11,941 bases of DNA, from assembly GCA_964420365.1 (NCBI GenBank), contig CAYQTA010000031.1, positions 1 through 11,941 on the forward strand, read 5' to 3'. The position numbers were made by a program, and so were the translations under genes. The notes below the pieces were generated by a model. It did no database searches. It was not told the origin of the DNA and was given only the letters and a program-made list of their open reading frames with translations. Below are positions 8,001 to 11,941 of the stretch, piece by piece. How positions within the stretch are numbered: the first letter of the stretch is position 1; each line of letters opens with the position of its first letter. The stretch is from JAMOQA01 sp964420365. Its GTDB lineage: Bacteria; Acidobacteriota; Polarisedimenticolia; J045.

Positions 8001-11000
8001 CTGGCGGAGCCGTCGGAGGCCGTCGGGGCGGCATGGGAAGGCACGGGGACCCCGGCGAAGCGCGTGTACGAGCGGGACGAGCTGGGGAACGTGACGCGGG
8101 AGGCGACGCTGCTGGAGTCGTCGCCCGAGCGGTGGTCGGTGGTGACCCGGTCGTGGGACAAGCTGAACCGGCTGGTGGAGGAACGGTCGTGGACGGAGCC
8201 CCAGGCGGACCCGCACGTGGAGGAGCCGTCGGGTGGCTGGACGGCGCGTCGCGTGTGGCGCGACGGGGCGGGCCGGGTCGTGGCGGAGCAGTCGACGGGG
8301 AGTGTGTCCGGCGGCGAGGTCGTTGCCGGGCGGACGGTGCTGCGGGAGTACGACGGGCTGGACCGCGTGCTGCTGGAACGGCTGTGCGCGGAGGCGGAAC
8401 GCGGTGGGAGTTCCGCGCCGGAGTGCACGCGGACGCTGGTGGAGACGGAGCGCTGGTACGATCGGTGGGGAAAGGTGTCGGAGGAACGGGTGCGCGGGTA
8501 CGCGGAGGACCCGGCCCTGGAAGGGCTGTACGGGTGGTTGAAGGTGGACCGTGACAGCACGGGCCAGTGGATCGAGCGCCGGACGGGGTGGTCGCCGGGT
8601 TCGGCGGTGCTGCCGGCGGAGTGTCCTGCCGGGGGGAGCGAGACCTGCCGCTGGCGACGGGTCCGGAAGGGCCGGGACGCGCTGGGACGCGCGGTGCTGG
8701 AGGCGGTGGAGCAGCCGGGCGGCACGTGGCGGGTGAGCGAGGTGGAACTGGACGGCCTGGGGCGGAAGGTGGCCGTGGAGGATCCGCTGGGGAACCGCGT
8801 GGAGTACGAGCGGGACCTGCTGGGCCGCGTGACGGTGAAGCGGCTGGTGGAGCCGCCGAGCGAGTGGGAGGAAGACGGGCGCGAGGTGGAGACGGAGTTC
8901 GGGTACGACGGGCTGGGACGGCCGGAGGTGGTGCGGCTTCCGGACCCGGGTACGGGCGAGGTGCGGGAGGTGCGCCGAGGCTACGACGGTCGGGGTCTGC
9001 CGGCCTGGGAGCGGACTCCGCTGAGCACGGGGGAGGGGAGCCACGAGACGCGGTGGGAGTACGACGGTTTCGGCCGGAAGGTGAAGGAGCTGCGCCGGAT
9101 GGGCGCGGGAGGGGAGTGGACGGAGGACTGGCGGGAGACGCGGTACGGGTACGATACCGGGGGACGGCTGCGCTGGATCGAGGTGGACCCGGACAGGGAG
9201 GGGGAGCAGGCGCCGGTGCAGCGGACGGAATACCGGTACGACGGGGCGGGCCGTCGGACGGAGCGGGTACTGCCGAACGGCCGGGTGCAGGAGGTGGAAT
9301 ACGACGCGCTCGGTCGCGCGTGGGAGACGCGATGGAAGTCGTCGGCCGGGATGTGCGGTGAGGCCGGGGTGGGGTGCGTGACGATCCGGTCGACGTGGGA
9401 CCAGGTGGGTCGCCGGACGAGGCGGGAGGTGGAGCTGATCGGCGTGGCGACGGAGCACTACGCCGGCGTGAGGGAAGAGAGGTGGTGGTACGATCCGATG
9501 GGCCGGGTGACGCGGTCGCGCTCGGAGGGAGAGCTCGGTGGCGAGGAGTACGCGGTGGAGGTGGAACACGCGTACGACAACGCGGGCGCGCCCGTGGAAG
9601 AGACGCTGAAGGCGGGTGGTGATGCCTCGTGGACGTTGCGCCGCGAGTACGACCTGCTGGGGCGCCGGAGCCTGCTGAGGTACCCCGAGGCGGGTGGTTC
9701 GCTGGTGCTGGAGTACGAGTACGACGACCTGGACCGCGTGACGCGCCTGGGTGCGTCGCCCGAGCGGGTGCCGGTGGAGCAGGAGTACGTCGGCGTGGGC
9801 CGGCTGGTGCGGGCGCGATACGGTGACGGGACGGAGTGGCGGGTCTACCGCGAGGAGGGAGGTGCCCGGCGGACGCTGTGGGACGAGGCGCTGCGGCGCA
9901 CCGGGGGGATGGTGGTACGTCCCGGTGACGGGGAGGTGTTGTTCGAGGAGGAGATGGGATACGACGCGGAGGACCGGGTGACGCACGTGGTGTGGTCGCA
10001 CGGGCGCAGCGGTGAGGCGTCGGAGGCGCAGGAGTACGAGTACGACGAGGCGGGTCGGCTGGTGAGCTTCCGGCAGGGGCTGTGGGACGAGGAGAGTGGA
10101 GGAGTGGACCCGGGCGATGTGACGGTGTCGCACGAGTGGCGCCTGGACGCGCTGGGGAACTGGCGGAAGCACTGGGAGGGGGACCGGTCGCCGGAGGAGG
10201 TGCCGGAGCAGCAGATCGACGGGGTGAACGCGTACCTGGGCTGGAGCACGGGGGAGGACGCGGACGGCGACGGAGTGCTGGACCTGCTGGAGCTGGAGTA
10301 CGACGGGACGCGTGGGTTCCTGTGGCGGCGGCAGGTGGATGGCGAGTGGCGGAGGTACGTGCACGACGGGCTCGGTCGGCTGGTAGGCGTGCAGCGGGAA
10401 GTGGAAGGGGGGTGGGAATGGATCACGCGGTACGGGTACGACGCGGAGGGTCGGTTGGCGTTCCGGCAGGAGGGGACCGGGGCGCGGACGTGGATGGTTC
10501 GGGACGGGGATCGTGCGGTCGTGGAGGTGGAGGAGGGGGTTGGCGCGGTACGGCGGAACGCCTGGCTCGGCGGGCGGCTGGTGCGGACGGAGGAGGCCGC
10601 GCCCGGTGGCTGGGAGGAGCCGGTGTACGCGCACGGGGACCGGCTGGGCTCGATCGTGCTGACGACGCGCGGGGATGGTTCGGTGGTGAGCGTGACGGGT
10701 CGGAGCACGTACGATCCGTACGGGAAGGAGGTGTCGCTGCCGTCGTGGGGAGGTGGTCGCGTGAGCGTGCCGTACGGGTTTGCGGGTGCGCGGTGGGACG
10801 CGGCGGCGGGTCTGTACCGGATGGGGGCGCGGTGGTACGACCCCGAGATGGGGAGGTTCCTGGAGCAGGATCCTATCGGTGAGCGCGGTGGTCTGAACCT
10901 GTACGCGTACGTGGGCAGCTCCCCGGTGATGTGGGTCGACCCGACGGGACTCATGCCGGGCTCGTTGGCACAGGTGGTCCTGCTGCGACTGGGCGGCGTT

Positions 11001-11894
11001 CCGAGCGGAATGCCGAAAGGACTCGGTGAAGGCCTGGACAAGAACGAGGAGGAGATCAAGAAGGACGGGCAGGAGATCCAGAGCCATCAATACGCGACGC
11101 ACCTCAAGAAGGAAGCGGAAGAAAAGGTCTCGGAGGCCGCCAAGAATGTTGGCGCGGCGTGGGCCGCCTACAAGGAAGCGCAGCAGGCGGTCATGGAGGC
11201 CCAGGAGAACGAGGCCGACGTTGGGGCGGCACTGGAGAAGCTGCAGGGAGCGGAGAGCCAGCTCGAGACGGCGATAAAGGAATTTCGGCAGGCGGTCGTG
11301 AACGCACGGCACAGCCTGGGGCCAGGTGTCAGCATAAGCGTCAGCCTCGGTCGCATGGCCAGTCCGGATGAGATTCGCAAGACTGCCGCCGAGAACGCCC
11401 GGGCTACGCAGAAGATCTGGGCCCGTCTGGATAAGAAAGAGAGGGAGAGGTTCAATAAGTGGAAGCCAAGGAATGGCAGTTGGTTCTGCAATCGTTTCGT
11501 TGCGGACATGTACTCGTACGTAGGGGCGCCCGACTATCCGAGGTCGAGATACCCGGCCGCCAATGGTGGTCCGGCAACGACGGAGGAATTCCTCAACTCG
11601 GACGGGAGAGTCGGTCCGTTTCGTCGAGTCGGTACGAGTGAGGACTACGCGAAGGGAAATCTGAAACTCGAGCCCGGTGACATCTGGGTCGGACAGCCAC
11701 GAGAGGGAGAACGTCTGGGGCACATGGGCATCGTGTATCCCGCGTACGGTCGGAACTGGGTCATCTCCATTCGCCAGGATGGGATCCATGGTCCGTTCGA
11801 TCCCGACGGCCCGAAAGGCAGTTTACGTGACACGATAGAGAACATTGAATCAGAGGGCTTTGGCTACTGGGAGGTCTTTCGCCATGAGCCGTAA
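2064..11894 (+). CDS. Giant secreted RHS/YD-repeat polymorphic toxin with NlpC/P60-CHAP-like C-terminus (3276 aa)
   Basis: In known family members, RHS proteins fold YD repeats into a closed beta-shell that holds a C-terminal toxin, released by autoproteolysis. Seen here: a Sec signal peptide (basic start, FLVLILVVWMVAG at 11-23, cleavage likely after SGAA at 29); YD module 1 (87-992); a linker with five Cys (1153, 1166, 1188, 1195, 1207); and module 2 (1221-2963), beginning with a DUF6531-like cap (NPVRHPLG..., GEFAFGVTDLVAPGRG) and ending in the conserved core WYDP (2924-2927), GRFLEQDPIG, NLYAYV and PVMWVDPTGL (2954-2963). The last motif fits P-x4-D-P-x-G-L, after which RHS proteins are cut. 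The remaining 313 residues are the toxin region. No PAAR or VgrG-like N-terminus is present, so export is probably Sec-dependent and the protein displayed at the surface or released, as in WapA-type RHS proteins; export beyond the periplasm is unexplained. It is unusually long, with two modules in one chain. The start at 2064 rests on the ribosome binding site and signal peptide. Its 3' end overlaps the next gene. Confidence 0.92.
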   Translation: MSRSEVPVARFLVLILVVWMVAGWPSGAADVPLAPADEAPGLADPYVVVRSGMPVLPAVISPGMPGRELPFRELDRDPAEGVRHGWVATSSGRFGFGVLDLELPSRVPFRVGRVYDAGLVGALPGPSHGGEPRASRDLGPNWILSPVSVLLAVDGGYLLLTDEAGVIPYVPDGAGGYRPDPDRPLRFGRLEPEPGGGWRVRLADGRVRTYRLVEGEANYWLVREEDGAGNALEYRYRDGYLWRIESTDGSWVEFSRPMWGAAAPAGLPATRVVRMEDSAGRVVELEYDGEGKLVGSRGPCGGRWTWEWDGARHLARVLDPSGRPVFEVVTDGEDRALEVRFGGARTTFAYGAGRTEVTDAAGGRWTYEHDAAGFTTRIEDPEGGVVLVERDEVTHDVVRVVDAAGGEHRFEHDGSHRLVAYEGPEVDGERPRWEYLRDAEGRLLSVRTPCGTVTELVRDDRGLLVAERVDADRDGTAEIERRWERDAATGDVVARVDAEGRRTEYARDARGLVVEVRPECVDGVCPVIRLERDAAGRVTRLGWPAGEGEWSWWTIGWHGCGIPASVEDPLGRRWEIALGPAGRLAELRTPAGGTWRYAWDAAGHPVRVEDPLGHVHRWEYDGAGRLVSWIDPEGGTWRYRWDGAGRLREYEDPEGNAWTLSRDGAGRVTGVVLPGGGEIEISRDAAGRIVERRLPGEVAERYAWDAEGNLLEVERTFPEGDRVGRDLWRYEWDGRGLPLSLEAEIDGGEGSVLSRTLSWEWDRSGLLARWTDGDGVTREAERDARGRLVRIGDGVAVQVEVERDPWTGAVTRRRDGSVEETYVRDAAGALAAYEERESGRVVRRVSYGRDAAGRVVSVVDELAEPPAETAIERDLLDRVVEVHRADGSGERYLRDAAGRVRFVERWTADGNEDREEYVRDAAGRLVAVTSRGSSVTYLWRFGVADGLAEVERNGTGELDRRTRMRVDADGRVDLVREQVDGTWVEVRRYRWMPGAGTMPVSEDAWDREGMPERHRRWLGGPGMALAAYDGAAGGASWEPALELAWWELERGSWRRWLVGRRDSAVEELPLVTGTEVPQSALGGVRVLGGVEPPTAESLAVLVHGKMPGGEVGRRSLSGLPSPGFEDRELGFLGRESIELLPPTRRSVGVPIGCVEHPGETVGVMRCPGDFEVRKVFRPGSHGDGEVLCLGLPSECDSGGGGFAGSSCGPDQRSQPLEPLRNPVRHPLGVSLSNGEFAFGVTDLVAPGRGGVDLVLSRTYRHQSWRRGLLGMGWTFGLLDERLVNASCGDAILWYREDGSFVTFPRLYEDGEVERRDYGRILRWTPQGAEHSYYEVRRPDGTVIRFEDLHDPPVMPGVYVVKGYPVRVTRPGGAALEIAWERHEEPGDTGCGASWVEPVSAKLWSCDDDARTNPLGAAACEGSRVLLAEATFATERRCDSVLVTAATLRERRPDGSWHERRLEFSYGSWSNEAGEKAGPRVLSSVEIRDVSGGGDAETVASYRYGFDLGEESLRYDSRLREVLNGAGERVMRIEYDLDSEGRKKDTVRRIEAAGHEVRFDYHVDGRRFGSVTVTEAGRATTHHFDEHGHQVKVDRPDDSVVEYEYDSVGRMTRAIAPRGADEDRGSRPEKVWVYAATDRWGAHVEHPVKYGELPAGFAHGEVATWYCYEMDPLTGAVRLSRGPIERTDREEPECVFRDAEGNLLPDVTEVVLGWQDAAPSAEAGKDTADPDLEAYLERWGFHGDEGDPLPLRGTGEAHATWPWLAPVEEWSPGATERVGASGEREPVSPVERRLVTTAYNGEGLPVEVTTWIASSGASERTFVRRECRYWLEAGELGPAPGTREGFGRLAQREVLGEDVACPASGDGEVPAGALLSRERYGYDVHGNVIEVRTGQDAGRWIVSRKELDYRGRLLAEWTESGDGALRGPVTRRRYDRAGRPLQQRVEWSDEGVEHGLLTEWEYDPETHLVRSETTWPDSTWLAEPSEAVGAAWEGTGTPAKRVYERDELGNVTREATLLESSPERWSVVTRSWDKLNRLVEERSWTEPQADPHVEEPSGGWTARRVWRDGAGRVVAEQSTGSVSGGEVVAGRTVLREYDGLDRVLLERLCAEAERGGSSAPECTRTLVETERWYDRWGKVSEERVRGYAEDPALEGLYGWLKVDRDSTGQWIERRTGWSPGSAVLPAECPAGGSETCRWRRVRKGRDALGRAVLEAVEQPGGTWRVSEVELDGLGRKVAVEDPLGNRVEYERDLLGRVTVKRLVEPPSEWEEDGREVETEFGYDGLGRPEVVRLPDPGTGEVREVRRGYDGRGLPAWERTPLSTGEGSHETRWEYDGFGRKVKELRRMGAGGEWTEDWRETRYGYDTGGRLRWIEVDPDREGEQAPVQRTEYRYDGAGRRTERVLPNGRVQEVEYDALGRAWETRWKSSAGMCGEAGVGCVTIRSTWDQVGRRTRREVELIGVATEHYAGVREERWWYDPMGRVTRSRSEGELGGEEYAVEVEHAYDNAGAPVEETLKAGGDASWTLRREYDLLGRRSLLRYPEAGGSLVLEYEYDDLDRVTRLGASPERVPVEQEYVGVGRLVRARYGDGTEWRVYREEGGARRTLWDEALRRTGGMVVRPGDGEVLFEEEMGYDAEDRVTHVVWSHGRSGEASEAQEYEYDEAGRLVSFRQGLWDEESGGVDPGDVTVSHEWRLDALGNWRKHWEGDRSPEEVPEQQIDGVNAYLGWSTGEDADGDGVLDLLELEYDGTRGFLWRRQVDGEWRRYVHDGLGRLVGVQREVEGGWEWITRYGYDAEGRLAFRQEGTGARTWMVRDGDRAVVEVEEGVGAVRRNAWLGGRLVRTEEAAPGGWEEPVYAHGDRLGSIVLTTRGDGSVVSVTGRSTYDPYGKEVSLPSWGGGRVSVPYGFAGARWDAAAGLYRMGARWYDPEMGRFLEQDPIGERGGLNLYAYVGSSPVMWVDPTGLMPGSLAQVVLLRLGGVPSGMPKGLGEGLDKNEEEIKKDGQEIQSHQYATHLKKEAEEKVSEAAKNVGAAWAAYKEAQQAVMEAQENEADVGAALEKLQGAESQLETAIKEFRQAVVNARHSLGPGVSISVSLGRMASPDEIRKTAAENARATQKIWARLDKKERERFNKWKPRNGSWFCNRFVADMYSYVGAPDYPRSRYPAANGGPATTEEFLNSDGRVGPFRRVGTSEDYAKGNLKLEPGDIWVGQPREGERLGHMGIVYPAYGRNWVISIRQDGIHGPFDPDGPKGSLRDTIENIESEGFGYWEVFRHEP
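2322..5039 (+). other. RHS module 1 (residues about 87-992), lacking a core ending
   Basis: This part begins with a degenerate version of the RHS N-terminal cap (SSGRFGFGVLDLELPSRVPF, then LGPNWILSPVSVLLAVDGG), matching in order the cap that opens module 2. Dozens of YD-type repeats follow, many with Tyr replaced by Trp or Arg (YAWDAAGHPV, YDGAGRLVSW, YLRDAAGRVRFV). It stops near RRYRWMPGAG without the WYDP...DPIG...VDPTGL ending, so it has no autoprotease and no toxin of its own. It may be a second shell, an added stalk, or the remains of an RHS gene fused in frame to the one downstream. Confidence 0.7.
4110..4835 (+). repeat. Exact 18-base YD-repeat DNA motif, four copies
   Basis: CGGGACGCGGCGGGCCGG occurs identically at 4110-4127, 4608-4625, 4743-4760 and 4818-4835, always in the same frame and encoding RDAAGR. 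The nucleotide identity exceeds what the protein motif requires and suggests recent duplication, gene conversion or tight codon bias. The last two copies are only 75 bases (25 codons) apart and could recombine in frame. Confidence 0.75.
5724..10952 (+). other. RHS module 2 (residues about 1221-2963), complete with core ending
   Basis: The cap (NPVRHPLGVSLSNGEFAFGV, TDLVAPGRGGVDLVLSRTYR, then GLLGMGWTFGL) is the classical DUF6531 opening of RHS proteins. A beta-rich stretch with further Cys (for example DTGCGASW, LWSCDD, ACEGS, RRCDS) leads into conventional YD repeats (YEYDSVGRMTRA, YRYDGAGRRTERV, YEYDEAGRLVSF). The module closes with RWYDPEMGRFLEQDPIGERG and SSPVMWVDPTGL. At about 1740 residues it is larger than many single RHS shells. 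It is the functional shell and autoprotease unit for the toxin that follows. Confidence 0.85.
10953..11891 (+). other. Variable C-terminal toxin region: helical spacer plus predicted papain-like wall hydrolase
   Basis: Residues 2964-3276 follow the VDPTGL boundary. About 2991-3085 is a Lys/Glu/Ala/Gln-rich helical segment, probably coiled coil (NEEEIKKDGQEIQ, EEKVSEAAKNVGAAW, ALEKLQGAESQLETAIKEF). From about 3135 there is a small domain with WFCNRFVADMY (Cys3142), EPGDIWVG (3203-3210) and GHMGIVYP (His3220). The order C-N-x-F-V, then G-D-I, then G-H-x-G-I-V is that of NlpC/P60 and CHAP domains, which cleave peptidoglycan peptides or amides with a Cys-His pair. The third polar residue is not obvious (Ser3235, Gln3238 or Asp3239). 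Amidase effectors of this fold are common antibacterial toxins. The region is lower in GC (31 of 60 bases at 11461-11520 against 46 of 60 at 4801-4860) and contains TTA, ATA and AAT codons rare in the body. The fold call is from motifs only. Confidence 0.65.
11869..11874 (+). promoter_or_regulatory. Ribosome binding site of the downstream gene
   Basis: GGGAGG lies nine bases before the ATG at 11884, inside the last codons of the RHS gene. It supports a real start there, translated from the same transcript. Confidence 0.6.
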
Positions 11895-11941
11895 TCTCCT
11901 GGCGTGGGTGGCATCGGTCGTGGTCCTGCTGGTCCCGGGGG
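11884..11941 (+). CDS. Start of an exported or membrane protein, candidate immunity gene (partial)
   Basis: Only 19 codons are in the window: MSRNLLAWVASVVVLLVPG. A short start with one Arg followed by an unbroken hydrophobic stretch is a typical signal peptide or membrane anchor. The gene overlaps the end of the RHS gene by 11 bases in another frame and has its own ribosome binding site, so the two are in one operon. In RHS loci the gene directly after the toxin tip normally encodes the cognate immunity protein. Immunity proteins against wall-cleaving amidases act in the periplasm and carry signal peptides, which fits. The immunity role is inferred from position and signal only; the mature protein is outside the window. 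Confidence 0.6.
   Translation, partial: MSRNLLAWVASVVVLLVPG

Noticed and set aside
4846..8034. 1062-residue - strand open frame
   Set aside because: Pro/Ala/Arg/Ser low-complexity translation lying wholly inside and antisense to the RHS gene; typical shadow frame in GC-rich DNA.
6317..8554. 745-residue + strand open frame
   Set aside because: Gly/Arg/Ala-rich out-of-frame shadow of the RHS gene; the correct frame has clear YD repeats here.
1512..11789. The - strand open frame upstream of the regulator as part of a 3827-residue protein
   Set aside because: It is the exact codon-aligned antisense of the RHS gene, is Pro/Arg/His-rich without domains, and the regulator has its own strong ribosome binding site and HTH start at 1511.

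Overview
The window is GC-rich DNA, with very strong G/C preference at third codon positions in its long gene. It has one dominant occupant, a + strand gene of about 9.8 kb for a secreted RHS/YD-repeat protein of 3276 residues. No rRNA, tRNA, phage or transposase gene is visible. Base composition, Sec-type signal peptides and a two-module RHS giant suggest a Gram-negative-type, high-GC soil or sediment bacterium (Acidobacteriota or Myxococcota are the kind of lineage I would expect). That placement is an inference from style, with no marker gene behind it.

Layout. Positions 1-309 (- strand) hold the first 103 codons of an exported protein that runs off the left edge. It overlaps by 4 bases (ATGA) the 3' end of an XRE-type helix-turn-helix regulator with a TPR-like helical C-terminal region (306-1511, - strand), so these two form an operon. 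Next is a divergent intergenic region of 552 bp (1512-2063). It contains a candidate leftward promoter (1574-1603), a striking array of about eight units phased every 23-24 bp and built around the palindrome CATGCGC-N3-GCGCATG (1619-1801), and a GC-rich leader with several perfect palindromes (1951-2038). The RHS gene follows (2064-11894, + strand). At the right edge a new gene begins at 11884, overlapping the RHS stop by 11 bases. Its first residues look like a signal peptide or membrane anchor.

The RHS protein has a Sec signal peptide, a first YD-repeat module (about residues 87-992) with its own degenerate N-terminal cap, a cysteine-bearing linker, and a second, complete RHS module (about 1221-2963). 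The second module has a DUF6531-like start and the classical core ending (WYDP...GRF...QDPIG...NLYAYV...VDPTGL). After the ending comes a variable C-terminal region of 313 residues: a charged helical segment, then a domain with a Cys (WFCNRFV) and His (GHMGIV) pattern typical of the NlpC/P60-CHAP papain-like fold. The simplest reading is a polymorphic toxin whose tip is a cell-wall-cleaving amidase or peptidase, followed by a translationally coupled exported protein in the immunity-gene position. The C-terminal part is visibly lower in GC than the body and contains the only TTA codon of the gene, consistent with exchange of toxin tips.

The most interesting possible system is the combination: a divergent XRE-TPR regulator, a phased palindrome array between it and the RHS gene, and a self-contained toxin with a candidate immunity gene. 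That the array is the regulator's operator is a hypothesis. The codon-aligned antisense strand of the RHS gene is open for its whole length and in frame with the regulator, which is a trap for gene finders.
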